The notes below the pieces were generated by a model. The model was not told the DNA's origin. It searched no databases and saw nothing but the letters and a program-made list of their open reading frames with translations. 64,000 nt of DNA from Paramoeba atlantica. Taxonomy: Eukaryota; Discosea. The stretch is taken from NCBI GenBank assembly GCA_977017575.1, contig CDRNVI010000003.1, positions 310,001 to 374,000 on the forward strand. Direction: 5' to 3'. The translations under genes and the position numbers were made by a program. Below are positions 40,601-49,677 of the stretch, one piece after another (within the stretch, counting starts at the first letter, position 1; each line of letters begins with the position of its first letter).

Positions 40601-42010
40601 TTTACTGTTGGGTACAGCTTTGTGCGAACATTCACTTAACAGCGAAGAAATCACTTTGACGCACCTAGATAGTACCATACCATCGAGATCGCTATTTTTA
40701 GAACAAATTTCAGAGGAAGAGAGATCAAAAGGAGCGCAACATTTTAAGATAACATCTTCAACAGAGTTTCCCACTTCATCACTGAATAGATTTCTCTGAG
40801 ATCTCAATATGATCTCACAAAGTCCAAAAACGTGCCTTGAAGTACTTGATGAGATGTTTCCGCCTAGAAATGCGAAATCATGTATGATTTTAGAGGCATA
40901 AGAGGACACCAGCAGAATCCATAGTTCTCGATTATGAAGTGATGAACTGTACGAAACAATGTTTTCACACGCTTTCAGACAGATGTCCTTGTTATTCGAT
41001 GTGCACTGACTCGCATGCTGTTCCATCGCAGTTATCCAACTTAAAATTTCTTCGCATGTAACTTGAAAGGCTGCGTGCTTATCTTCTACAAAATCAAGCA
41101 GAGCACAATGATCATCCGTTACGAAACCCGTGATTCTAATAAGTGAGGGTATGGCGTTACGCAGACTCTCAAAAAGATCTTGATGTGATACCATTGCGAG
41201 CGAGAGAATGGTAATACTCGATGCTGAGACCAGGAGTTCAGTCCCGAGTTCGTAACTATGTACTGCATTTTTCAGAAGATGCGTGGCGTCCGCAACGGCG
41301 GAATTTGACGTAGGTATCATCATTGTGCTGAGCAATTCCAAAAGAGAGCTCCTGCTCTCAAAGCCGATGTCGCACTTTTGCTTGACGTTCAAGTAGAATT
41401 CCATTAGAGAGGACCCCAAAGAAGTTTCTTGGTTTACGACTTTTAGCCCACGTATAATGCTGCTGCGTAAATTATCCAAATAGGCTTCAATTTCATCAAT
41501 GCTAATAGAGTTTCTTTCCTTGAGATACTGAGGTGTATGTTCCTCAAAGAGTCTAGTAGCAGTTGCAAGAATATGGACGCCGAAATGTGTTAAAGCTACA
41601 TGTGCCTTTTCAACACTCTTAAACGCTATGGACCAGGACAACCGTGCGATTTCGCAAACCTCAGTTTCCTTATCGAATTGAGCGGCAATCCACCCGAGTA
41701 TAATATGTTTTATATGTGATGCTACTTTCAGCTTTGCTTCAACTGAGAACTCTAAAATTTGGTGTAAAATTTGTTGTATACGTTTTCTTACTAAACGATG
41801 AGGATGCATCCAATGCTCTTCGTAGGCCAGACAAAAACTTTGAACATTTTCAAGTAGAGACCCATTTCTCTGGGCAATACATACACTGATTTCGTTGAGT
41901 GATCTTAACTTTGTCACACTGTCCCTCTTTGCAAGTTTGCGAAGTGCTAATCCTACGGAGCAAGATGTTGCAGTCTCGGAAAAATCGTTTTCAAGAAATA
42001 GTTCTTCCAT
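37697..42010 (-). CDS. LTN1: listerin E3 ubiquitin ligase
   Basis: The 1437-residue protein is mostly alpha-helical HEAT-like sequence. It ends in a RING domain of listerin type: CPICYAVVHSE, LPELSCKVCTHSMFHRRCL, WFQKS and CPTCRSPWG. It also has an RWD-like region before the RING (AVVVIFEADGQKVEIRFEYP, then EIYPLQPL). Listerin ubiquitinates nascent chains stuck on 60S ribosomal subunits in ribosome-associated quality control. The N-terminal segment resembles the listerin N-domain that binds the 60S-NEMF complex. The length is near the yeast protein (1562 residues). The start is an ATG and the stop TAA. It lies 136 bases from the TRF4-type gene. Confidence 0.9.
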   Translation of the reverse strand: MEELFLENDFSETATSCSVGLALRKLAKRDSVTKLRSLNEISVCIAQRNGSLLENVQSFCLAYEEHWMHPHRLVRKRIQQILHQILEFSVEAKLKVASHIKHIILGWIAAQFDKETEVCEIARLSWSIAFKSVEKAHVALTHFGVHILATATRLFEEHTPQYLKERNSISIDEIEAYLDNLRSSIIRGLKVVNQETSLGSSLMEFYLNVKQKCDIGFESRSSLLELLSTMMIPTSNSAVADATHLLKNAVHSYELGTELLVSASSITILSLAMVSHQDLFESLRNAIPSLIRITGFVTDDHCALLDFVEDKHAAFQVTCEEILSWITAMEQHASQCTSNNKDICLKACENIVSYSSSLHNRELWILLVSSYASKIIHDFAFLGGNISSSTSRHVFGLCEIILRSQRNLFSDEVGNSVEDVILKCCAPFDLSSSEICSKNSDLDGMVLSRCVKVISSLLSECSHKAVPNSKIRDIGISILGDEVLYQNTVDLISVLFAKPTFLDSSSFQDLSVESVRLFSELSAKELPSVTEKQRSHVLLDLAFASVKSKTDLLAKMKSFSVFHCLMIFQKDNTIDMAKEVILEALDDGDIERNVLLGVHSYLKQNPSGEASWASIQASFFRAALTSKSVSASSTLVDDIMTQVKPEHKNILLEVLETKYCCLSSEQIERLVERFFCTHELGGIVTTSVDSLSIVRIQDEALMFWPLTTSTVSEMPIHTEPVRRKLGRICGVLEKNVTKENASILLSLVPYRSHLFPSKGMGPLLTYLDKLCSVDIKTFLHANLFINEDPLILVWMLRNLSLQHWHNSIARHFWEMRKHKEYGAILDLISRFSTMSSYISDQTLLTQIATENEQWLGNGAKIRQFTRAINTYKTRIESLDGLGVRLLRHSRNFNVQDWNSCSKQALHYISCLEAFVGLQNAVGVCARHHDAHLLDLLFRMHNAFLSVNRAHSFDGFVSECDETYSRLLYISCECIITLSTKEDLFTKSISNRRTAAFIMVCTLYFLAVYSLGLATTLEWYTRRRIAGAISMCSSVLVSDSLLGCMSSVWHEMPWMVSNYLQGLKHRMLKWELEDERSVEDIEVHFLMIFSLFQTKPIMLNSDGSLSECSDMLQRLLETVPYAEEIRSSSPQEVKSAFQSILNTDILHVYLVIWLLFLKWIEDEHRTSCREAMVSYLERFDFTLLVKLLLILTSHRDSTQAVEFFSHTTGMRKYFTPDISLGELSSFVLYRFAKVLPLSLRSWYTDLPSHIQSYLRSTIRSVCSPILITQELSHVRSQLLDTSHALENTTIRVSTEAVVVIFEADGQKVEIRFEYPEIYPLQPLKATVMNMDTHRVLVGVRREVLRKWLLRISVALVSKSMSLWDIIELWTSNLRKHFDGVEPCPICYAVVHSESRTLPELSCKVCTHSMFHRRCLIDWFQKSTLRTCPTCRSPWGSKV

Positions 42011-42440
42011 TTTGCGCTACTACAAATTTTGTACTTGCCAGGTGAAGATACTGTATTTCTCTGCTAAATAGTTGAACATAAATAGAAAAACAGTAGAAAA
42101 GAGTTCACGATCTTTAACAGTTTGCACCACTTAAAATACAATTTAGGCTGCATACTTATAAAGCATAGCATTCATAGACATCAAGTTAGAGAACACAGGA
42201 ACTCTACTTTAAAGATTGAACTACACAAATAGGAGAAGTTTGTATTAAAAGCGCCCATATTATCTATACTCCATGTACCCATAGTCTCCCATAAATTTAC
42301 GTATCTAGCTATTTTCATGCTTTTACACATGACTCTATGCGCTCATGCATATAAGAAAGTTTATAACTTAATAAATTGTAAAACTTCTTTTGCCTCATCG
42401 CAACATAAAAAAAGTAAAGTGTGCTCATATTTTAGGTTTT
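42011..42440. other. intergenic stretch
   Basis: These 430 AT-rich bases hold no gene, RNA or repeat that I recognise. Confidence 0.4.
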
Positions 42441-43094
42441 CTACTTTGTGTGTGACTCATTTAGCTTTGATAACATACGTTCCCGATTTTCCACATTGAG
42501 CTCATCGAATAATGTCATAATCGCATTAAACATTGCCTGTTGTTCATGCTTCGGCTCACCCGTAGGGGTAAGAGCCTTTTGCTCTGTGGTATTTAATGCC
42601 TCGACGTCAACGTGTGGACTCGTTCCATCAATACCTGGTACTTGAACATCTGATGATGAAGAAAGAATATTGATGATATCACTGGAGGTAAGATTTTTCG
42701 CATGTTCCCTCTCCTCAGGGGTAACGTCAATGTTATCCAATTTCTGAAGAGAAGGACAACATCGTATAGTAAACGAACGGTAATTTTCATTTTTCGTGCA
42801 TGGATTGTCGCACAGCCACAACACACGTAGAGGAAGAGAGCTTAGATATGCCACTTGGGCGAGATCGGAGACGTTATTCTTCCTAAGATACAATTCCTTC
42901 AACTGATTGCACTTTCGAAGGGGTCTGAGCGAGTGCACTTTGTTTACGCTTAAAGACAACACTTCCAAGTTTTGTAATTCCTGTAGAATTTCAATATTAT
43001 CAAGTTCCTGACCCCACAAGCTAAAATTTCTAACCTTCAAGAGCGACCCTGCCTTTGACTTGTCTAAAATGTCTTCTGCAGAAAGAATGGCCAT
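42441..43094 (-). CDS. CFAP410 (C21orf2)-like LRR protein
   Basis: The 217-residue protein starts at the ATG at 43094; an upstream TTG frame is not used. Residues 1-130 form the N-terminal LRR domain of CFAP410: VRNFSLWGQELDNIEILQEL, LEVLSLSVNKVHSLRPLRKC, LKELYLRKNNVSDL, then LRVLWLCDNPC and LQKLDNIDVTPEER. These match the human protein nearly motif for motif. A polar linker leads to a C-terminal helix (AIMTLFDELNVENRERMLSKL) like the small oligomerising domain of CFAP410. In other organisms it acts at basal bodies and cilia and with NEK1 in DNA repair. It is not related in sequence to the short LRR family elsewhere in this window. Confidence 0.85.
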   Translation of the reverse strand: MAILSAEDILDKSKAGSLLKVRNFSLWGQELDNIEILQELQNLEVLSLSVNKVHSLRPLRKCNQLKELYLRKNNVSDLAQVAYLSSLPLRVLWLCDNPCTKNENYRSFTIRCCPSLQKLDNIDVTPEEREHAKNLTSSDIINILSSSSDVQVPGIDGTSPHVDVEALNTTEQKALTPTGEPKHEQQAMFNAIMTLFDELNVENRERMLSKLNESHTK

Positions 43095-43259
43095 GGTGCT
43101 GTAAAACTCTATTTTTAATATTGTATTGTACCACGTCAGTTTTTTAGGTTTGCAAAACAAAGGAAAAAATAAATAAATAAATTTAGTTTCAGAAACAAGA
43201 ACTAAAAGTAGCTTAAAAACAGATGCAGATTCAAAAAAGTGTAAAGCAGTGTATCTGCT

Positions 43260-43323
43260 ACTAAGTAAGTAAGTGTACTTACTTAGTACACTGTACGTAC
43301 CTACATGCTGTCTATGTACAGTG
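43260..43323. repeat. two adjacent hairpins
   Basis: The first hairpin has arms ACTAAGTAAGTA (43260-43271) and TACTTACTTAGT (43276-43287). The second has arms ACACTGTAC (43288-43296) and GTACAGTGT (43315-43323). They lie between two minus-strand genes, 60 bases from the next stop codon. They may affect processing or be a small foldback repeat. Confidence 0.75.
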
Positions 43324-43381
43324 TGTATCTGTTCTATGTAGAACGACCAGGTGCAACGTAGTCAAAATTTCTGGACATGCT

Positions 43382-45082
43382 TTAAAGGTTACATCCTTGA
43401 ATCAACAAAGCCAAGGCGTATGCGTCCCAAACAGGGTTATGCGCATCACTATCCGATACAAGTGTTTTAATGCGCTTCTTCAGTAATGATAGAGGTGCAT
43501 AGGACGAAAAAAGAGGGCCACTGTTCCAATCGTCGTTTGCCATGAGTTGCAGCGCCTCATGAAGCTTCGGTATTCGGTTTCCAAAGTGCTGGTAAATAGG
43601 GTAGAATGCTGTGTCGTGAGTGAAGTCAATCATATTGCGTAGAAGTCTTACGACATGAGGTTCAACTTCAACGGACTTTGGTACTGAGGCCTCAAGAGTT
43701 TCTATCAGCGCACTATGATCAGAGTTACCATAACAATACATCTTCGTATTAGGACACAGTACTGCTTGCGTGTGTAAGTATCGATACAACTCTTTTCCCA
43801 GATGTTCAAGAGAATTACAGCAACGCACTCTTGGCAAGCACAAGGAGGAATCAGATTCCGATTCAGCTTTTAAGCACTCGTAATCACCTAGATTTTGTGC
43901 CGAACTTCCGAGCAGTGACTGATCAAAGTTTTCAAAGGAAGAGGTACCCATATTAACCATTTTTGTGGAGGATGATAGGGTCGAAGACGAATATGAGTCG
44001 TAGCGTTGAAAGATTTTATGCATTCGTCTAAGTTCCTTCTGACTTAGATGATAGCATTGATATAGACCCCAAATGAGAGCTTTTGCTTCGTTCGTATAAG
44101 GTTGCGCGGCTCTTTCGAAAAGTCGATACAATTTCATGGACCCTAGCTCGTCAACTCGATTCAATAGAGAAGTGCATAATTCAGCATTTACATCCTCCAA
44201 CGATACGCTCTTATTAAGAGTGCGAATATTTGGAAGAAAGTAGGCAGCCTTCGTATTCAACTCAGTATGTAAACTTGACAGGATGTCGCATCCCATAACT
44301 GGCTCTGCAGTATTCGCCAAGTTATATTTCTTTTCTTCGGATGGAAAACCAGACTCCATTTCTGTAGCGAAGTTTTGACATCTGAGCACGGCATTTTTTC
44401 CGCTGCGTAACGCATGACCAGCTGGAAGGATGTGTGCCAGTTGTAAGGTTGTCGAAGGCCGAAGCGTATAGATAATCGTAGGATACGGAGGATATAATAT
44501 TGAATTATCGTTAGCGCTTTTTTGTTCCACAATTTTTTCACCACACAACGAATATGAATTTGCTCCGGTCTCAGGAATCGCGGTAAATGCTGCCGTTCGA
44601 ATCATAGTTTTCCGGTCAAAGCGCACAAACTCGAAATCTAAAGCTATTCTTTGGGGTGCCGTATGATTGTAATTTTGGCACCGTCCATTTCGTTGCACAG
44701 GAGATTTATTGACATTGTGAGCTACACTTTGTATGAAGTTCGATGCCTTACTTATTTCCTTTGAAAACGGTATCGAAACTGGAATAGCTCTTTCCAATGT
44801 ATTTATCCGTTCCACAGGTTTTGATCCACATGTGGATGAAATACTTGTAATTCCGGATGACTCCACATGCGAAAGGGTGGTAGTCTTACCCGTTGTCCGA
44901 GGGACTGCAGATTCGGAAGTGCAGGATTTTATGAAAGGTGCATTAATTTTCCTTTTGCCTTCCTTTCCGTTCGATGGCGAAACCTCAAGCGGAAGAACAT
45001 CAAAAGGCCCGTAAAACCATTTTAATACGGGTTTAATGATACCCATATTGGCACAATCGCGATGCTTTTTCGGAAGCCACAT
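43382..45082 (-). CDS. DEDDh exonuclease-like protein with large insertion
   Basis: The 566-residue protein starts at the ATG at 45082; a GTG twelve codons earlier is less likely. DFEFV (about residue 155) gives the DxE of exonuclease motif I. MYCYGNSDHSALIETL near residue 460 fits motif II, and HNPVWDAYALALLIQ at the end fits motif III with His and Asp five residues apart. The order and the H-x4-D spacing indicate a DEDDh 3'-5' exonuclease of the RNase T/ExoI fold. About 300 residues are inserted between motifs I and II. The N-terminal 150 residues are unassigned. The substrate is unknown; RNA is likely by analogy. A divergent inactive member is possible. Confidence 0.6.
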   Translation of the reverse strand: MWLPKKHRDCANMGIIKPVLKWFYGPFDVLPLEVSPSNGKEGKRKINAPFIKSCTSESAVPRTTGKTTTLSHVESSGITSISSTCGSKPVERINTLERAIPVSIPFSKEISKASNFIQSVAHNVNKSPVQRNGRCQNYNHTAPQRIALDFEFVRFDRKTMIRTAAFTAIPETGANSYSLCGEKIVEQKSANDNSILYPPYPTIIYTLRPSTTLQLAHILPAGHALRSGKNAVLRCQNFATEMESGFPSEEKKYNLANTAEPVMGCDILSSLHTELNTKAAYFLPNIRTLNKSVSLEDVNAELCTSLLNRVDELGSMKLYRLFERAAQPYTNEAKALIWGLYQCYHLSQKELRRMHKIFQRYDSYSSSTLSSSTKMVNMGTSSFENFDQSLLGSSAQNLGDYECLKAESESDSSLCLPRVRCCNSLEHLGKELYRYLHTQAVLCPNTKMYCYGNSDHSALIETLEASVPKSVEVEPHVVRLLRNMIDFTHDTAFYPIYQHFGNRIPKLHEALQLMANDDWNSGPLFSSYAPLSLLKKRIKTLVSDSDAHNPVWDAYALALLIQGCNL

Positions 45083-45765
45083 TTCATTAGCGCAGAACGA
45101 TGCGTCGAGGTCTTTCACCTTTTACGACTTGTACTGAAAAACTTTTGGATCACATGCGGTTTTACGCACCAATGGACAGTAGAAGACACGAATGGAAAGA
45201 GTAGAGCACAGAAACATCTATTGTATAGAAAAGGTCTAAGCGATACGGAAATACTCCATTAGGATACATGGAAAGGTAAAACTATGCTTAAACATTGTAC
45301 ATGTCATACACTACCTAAAATAAACACACTATTGTTTTTACAGATTATTTCTTTTATACTTGAAAAACAGTTTTTTCTCATCCACAAATTCGCAGTTGCT
45401 CCTACGACTCAGAGATCTAGACTCTACCCCTTTACACAGCGTAGAGGACACTTGAGCCTTCTTATCAGTGTGCCTAGCGAACGCTCCCTTTGACTCAATT
45501 ATGCATGCCCGCTTTGTCTATAGCTGATACCTCGATTATAAGGAAGCTTTTAGACATTTTCAACTCGGCTAAACCCATCATGAAAAGACCATTAAGAACA
45601 TGGACAGAGGAAGGCAAAGGGCGTTGTGATTAGGCGTACATCACTACACTGTAGAGAATTTAAATATTCTCTAGTGATGTACGCCTAATAATTCTATAAT
45701 TCAATATCAATCTCGGTTTGTAAGGCAGTACACATGCAACAAAAATTCGAACTAGTTAGAATATA
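45083..45765. other. intergenic stretch with a hairpin
   Basis: This 683-base AT-rich gap has one clear structure, the inverted repeat at 45630-45688. No ORF with family resemblance is present. Confidence 0.45.
45630..45688. repeat. perfect 17-bp inverted repeat with inner palindrome
   Basis: Arms TTAGGCGTACATCACTA (45630-45646) and TAGTGATGTACGCCTAA (45672-45688) are exact complements. Between them lies AGAGAATTTAAATATTCTCT, itself nearly palindromic. The element is 59 bases in all and flanked by T/A. It could be a minimal foldback element or a structured RNA stem in the spacer. Confidence 0.88.
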
Positions 45766-46578
45766 TCAGAGCCCAGTAGTCCTATGTTTTCGATTTATTT
45801 TCAAAGTAGGACCTGTTTTGCGGTAGCATGGTTCGAGTATTTCTTCTCTTAAGGCCGTTGCAAAAGCGACCGAATCGCGGAACAGTTCTTCATATCGATC
45901 CCTAACCTCTTCAGTGGTAGAAGCAGTATCAATCGAAAGATCGACAGCTTTACGAAAAGGTACAATGGAAAAACGAATACCCGCTTTTTCGGATATGCGG
46001 AACTGCGCTTTCGCTCCCCCGGATTGCTCACTTAGTAAGACCTCAACTCGGAGTTCCATGGCTTGCCCTCTCGGTGTGAAGTCTGTCACAACACATTGCA
46101 CGTTGTGCTTTACTCGCCAGCTGCGATGCTTAGAAAGAGTCATCTCTGCAAGGCTGAGATTAACAGATTGTTGTTGTTTTAACCTAAACTCCGGAGTCAA
46201 ATCCCTGGGTAAACAAAATATCACGTGGTTTGTAGCGGTTGGCTCGTTGTTCAGGTAAATTGACCCACTTACGAAGTCAATACATAACTTTAGTTCATTC
46301 CACGAAATATCAAGATTCTTAGCATATGGAGTGCTGGCTATGAGCTTTGTAGCCCAACATATGGCGGTACTTGCCGATTCCAGAGAAGGGGCCCCCAGAA
46401 CGGAGAGCACACCTCGAGGGTAAATTTGGACTGGTGAAAAGCGAGGGTCCCGAAGGATAAGGTGTTCGGTGCTATCCTGAATGTAATAAATGACATTCCA
46501 CATATCATTCGCAAGTTGCCGAAGTTCTAGCGCAGTGTGTAAATCGCATGAAACTTTCATGCTATGCAATGCAATCAT
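45766..46578 (-). CDS. protein with a possible TBP-like N-terminal half
   Basis: The 270-residue protein starts at an ATG. Residues 1-110 line up loosely with a TATA-binding-protein repeat: an initial strand (MKVSCDLHTALELRQLANDM), then ILRDPRFSPVQIYPRGVLSVLGA in the place of the TALIFSSGKMVCTGA segment, followed by a helix and DISWNELKLCIDF. The C-terminal half does not clearly repeat this pattern. Kinetoplastids have a very divergent TBP (TRF4), so a TBP relative is plausible, but the similarity is weak and other alpha/beta folds are possible. No catalytic motif, membrane segment or signal peptide is visible. Confidence 0.4.
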   Translation of the reverse strand: MIALHSMKVSCDLHTALELRQLANDMWNVIYYIQDSTEHLILRDPRFSPVQIYPRGVLSVLGAPSLESASTAICWATKLIASTPYAKNLDISWNELKLCIDFVSGSIYLNNEPTATNHVIFCLPRDLTPEFRLKQQQSVNLSLAEMTLSKHRSWRVKHNVQCVVTDFTPRGQAMELRVEVLLSEQSGGAKAQFRISEKAGIRFSIVPFRKAVDLSIDTASTTEEVRDRYEELFRDSVAFATALREEILEPCYRKTGPTLKINRKHRTTGL

Positions 46579-46970
46579 TCTATGTCTCGAATGCTTGCGA
46601 AGAATTAAAGGTCAGAAATTGGAACGAGTTCAAGCAACAAGAAGAAACATGAAATGTAACAGCTTCTGTCAAAATACCCGAAACACGTATTCGTCAGTGC
46701 GATTTAATGGATGAAAAATTGAGGTTGTTTAAACACGGGGTCTTCAGAAAATCGTACAACTATTTTAATGCTTCCTTCCACATCTCTTGACATTAGTATC
46801 TCAACAGATACTAATCCAGTAATCGGCAAGTAGTTTACAGTAGACTACAGAGTGTCTTCCTTCAAAACAACTAGCTTTAAACAAACAGCACGAAATTAGT
46901 GAGTTCCATAGAATTTTGTAAACATTGTAGCACATACAAGTGCATACAGTAAAGCCTAGCTCGATAGAAT
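46579..46970. other. intergenic stretch
   Basis: This 392-base AT-rich gap contains no gene or repeat that I recognise. Confidence 0.4.
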
Positions 46971-47450
46971 CTAAGTCACAGATTTTATTTCGCCATTCTC
47001 TGTAGATGTGAGTCCGGATATTACATCTTGTAAGAAGGAAATACAGTTTGATACCTCTTTCTCACTAATGACCCCCGGTTTCTTTCTTGAAGGTGATGCA
47101 TTTAGTTGCAAATTGTCAGCAGAGCTTCGATTCAGAGCACCGTCACTCCGGTGTCTTGATAAAAGTGTAGAATCTGCTAATCTGACACCAGTTTCGAGTC
47201 CAAGAGAATAAACTAGACGATGATTATCTGCCTGAAGTGCTTCTACCATGCGTGATGCGGTATGAGAATCAGAGACCGAGAGAAACATTTTTCCTTCAAA
47301 GGAGTCCATAGATTCTAGCTGAGACTGATATAAAGGAAATTCTTTGCGCAGCTTGTCAAGAAGCAGGTCATTTCTTGCCCTCATGATGCTCTCAGGAAGC
47401 AGTTGTTGACCCTCCTTGTGCGGCAAGTTAAATTCAAGAACAGTCACCAT
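46971..47450 (-). CDS. small protein of unknown function
   Basis: The 159-residue protein starts at an ATG (47450). No domain was recognised. The N-terminal half (MVTVLEFNLPHKEGQQLLPE and the following charged helix) looks folded. The middle is Ser/Asn-rich, and SEKEVSNCISFLQDVISGL near the end looks like an amphipathic helix. Codon use and orientation match its neighbours, which supports a real gene. Gaps of about 390 and 320 bases separate it from the genes on either side. Confidence 0.6.
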   Translation of the reverse strand: MVTVLEFNLPHKEGQQLLPESIMRARNDLLLDKLRKEFPLYQSQLESMDSFEGKMFLSVSDSHTASRMVEALQADNHRLVYSLGLETGVRLADSTLLSRHRSDGALNRSSADNLQLNASPSRKKPGVISEKEVSNCISFLQDVISGLTSTENGEIKSVT

Positions 47451-47769
47451 AAAATAATCGCCACCAATACGAAAAGCTATTAGTATTTGTTTTGCAAGAA
47501 GTAATTATGGAGAGTAGGCCAAATGGTCGAAACAATTCAATGAATTTCTATTTAAGATGATAATAAAAAAGTATGCAGAAGTGCAGTGAGTCCTCACTAT
47601 GCTGCTAACCTACTAAAGAAGAAAAACTAGGGTGTGTACAATGCAAGTAAAAATGTTGAATTACCTACCCAGAGGTCAGAGAACCGTAGTAAAGTTAGGA
47701 TGTTATGAATAAGGTGTAAGTTGTGTTTAACGAGCACCACACCACTTTCACCTATTATAGTCCTGCAAA
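47451..47769. other. intergenic stretch
   Basis: This 319-base gap has nothing recognisable beyond AT-rich sequence. Confidence 0.35.
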
Positions 47770-49677
47770 TCACTTGAGTGTGGCCTGCTGTCCATTTCCG
47801 TGCCGCTGAATCCACTTGTTGCGCACACGGATCATCGCATCACATACTTGTAACTTAAATTGAAGCATGTGCGTACGATCAGATAAGAGTGCGTTCCTTT
47901 GTTCAGCTTTACGCAGTTGGACGCGCAAGTTGCAAATCTCTTGATTATGCTCTAGCAAGAGATCACTTTCCTTGTTTTCAGGAAATTCCTGGGTTGTTGA
48001 TGGCTCGGCTTCCGGCTCAGTGAGTGGAACATCGCTGTCGCGTGTAACTTCAGAATTTGCAGGGGAAGAAGCTTCAGATTTGAAATCGGCTTGCCCGAGT
48101 GTATCTTCAGCTTCGTCTACATCTACACGAAACATGTCCTTTGCGTGCATACGAAGAACCTTGTTTTCCAATTCCAGGCGATGTATCTCTTTACGAGCAC
48201 ACGAGAGTTGGGTCAAAAGACTTTGTATTGTAGGAACTGAGGCGACAGAAATACGGTTTTTGACATTTCGAGCCGTTGACCCGAATCGAAGAGTGGAAAG
48301 TGTCTCGGAAATATCAGACTCATTCGAGGACACACAAAGCACAAGAGTGGTGTGCGCGTTACCTCCCAAAGATGGTTGCAGTAGTCTCGTAAGTTTGGAC
48401 TCACGAAAGGGGCAATGGTGCGTTCGCTTTCGGGGAGTTGTGTTCGAGGCAGAAAGCGCAGCAATCACGCGTCCTAAGGTCAACAAACTGAGGTTGATGT
48501 ATTTTGCTTCATCGAGCTGTGTGCCCTCGGCAAGTGAACGAGATACCTTTTCGGAACCCGCGAGATCGACAAAGGTAAGAACTCTATGTACAACTTCCGG
48601 GTCTGCAAGGGAACCATCAAGGCTGGTTCCACAGGTCGTTGCGGAGCAGTGGAAGCTCGTAATTGCCACGAACGCAAGAAAGTGACTGCGGCTGCTGGAC
48701 TCATTGACGCGTGTAGCATCGGTAATGCGCCGCTCGTGGGATTTTGTAATGACGTCTTGCAGTTCGGCGGCGGAGGACACAGAGACGTATTGAGCGTTTC
48801 CATCGCTGTGCCCTGCGGCATACACTTGGGATGACATACCAATTTTACTCGGGGAAGCCACGGGAGGTTTCACCCTTTGCTTGGAACCCCTTTGACTCCC
48901 GAGATAACGAACCCGTTCATTGTAGATCTCCAAGCAACATACAGAGACGGTATACCCGACCAACGGAGAACTTAACACGGAACTAACGCTTCCTCTACCC
49001 TTCTCCGGCGTGGTATACCCTGTCGACACCTCACCACTCCTATCCGATACCCCTCGAGCCGAATTCACAACCCTGGACCTCACCGGTGTATCCCCATCCT
49101 TTCTCAACCCTCCTACCGGGGTGGTGGGTACACTACTTGATTGGGGCATCCCCCCCTCTCCCTCCCTCCCCACTTTCTCTCCTTCCCGTTCCCTTTCCCC
49201 CTCCTCTCCCCCCCCTCCCCGTTGCTTCACCCTCTCCAGCTCCTCAAACAGCCACCCGGTACACTGCGGCAGCAGCGCCCCCACCATGGTGTGGGTCTTC
49301 CCACTGCCGGTTTGCCCGTAGGCAAACACCGTAGCGTTGGTCCCCTCCGCGACGCAGGCGTGGACCAGGGGGCGCCCGACCTCTGCGGCCACGGTGTGCT
49401 GCGAGACACGGGAGGGGAAGACGTGGTCGAAGGTGAAGGTTCTGCGGAAGTGTGTGGAGCTCGAGGAGGAAGAGGAGCTCGAGGAGGTCGTGTTGTCATA
49501 GGGGGAGGCCGTGGGATCGGGGAGAACACGGGAGAGTTGGACGTGGGTAGAGCTAAGGGGTTTGAGAGGGGGACTGGGTGATAGGGTGGTGGGGGTGGGG
49601 GATGAGGAGGTGCCGACATGGGAAAGGGGTGGGTAGGGAGGTCGGGGACGAAGAACAACTCGGATGCGTTCCTCCAT
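47770..49677 (-). CDS. kinesin with N-terminal motor domain
   Basis: The 635-residue protein starts at the ATG at 49677 (MEERIRVVLRPRPPYPP). The open frame upstream begins only at a TTG and its translation is low-complexity. Motor motifs in order are the P-loop AYGQTGSGKTHTM, switch I NESSSRSHF, switch II FVDLAGSEK and LTRLLQPSLGG. After the motor are helical segments likely to form a short coiled-coil stalk (LSCARKEIHRLELENKVLRM; ICNLRVQLRKAEQRNALL). A Gly/Glu/Arg-rich insertion of about 70 residues follows the P-loop, and a Ser run precedes it. The subfamily is not clear. The first 800 coding bases form a GC-rich island with a sharp skew switch. Confidence 0.93.
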   Translation of the reverse strand: MEERIRVVLRPRPPYPPLSHVGTSSSPTPTTLSPSPPLKPLSSTHVQLSRVLPDPTASPYDNTTSSSSSSSSSSTHFRRTFTFDHVFPSRVSQHTVAAEVGRPLVHACVAEGTNATVFAYGQTGSGKTHTMVGALLPQCTGWLFEELERVKQRGGGGEEGEREREGEKVGREGEGGMPQSSSVPTTPVGGLRKDGDTPVRSRVVNSARGVSDRSGEVSTGYTTPEKGRGSVSSVLSSPLVGYTVSVCCLEIYNERVRYLGSQRGSKQRVKPPVASPSKIGMSSQVYAAGHSDGNAQYVSVSSAAELQDVITKSHERRITDATRVNESSSRSHFLAFVAITSFHCSATTCGTSLDGSLADPEVVHRVLTFVDLAGSEKVSRSLAEGTQLDEAKYINLSLLTLGRVIAALSASNTTPRKRTHHCPFRESKLTRLLQPSLGGNAHTTLVLCVSSNESDISETLSTLRFGSTARNVKNRISVASVPTIQSLLTQLSCARKEIHRLELENKVLRMHAKDMFRVDVDEAEDTLGQADFKSEASSPANSEVTRDSDVPLTEPEAEPSTTQEFPENKESDLLLEHNQEICNLRVQLRKAEQRNALLSDRTHMLQFKLQVCDAMIRVRNKWIQRHGNGQQATLK

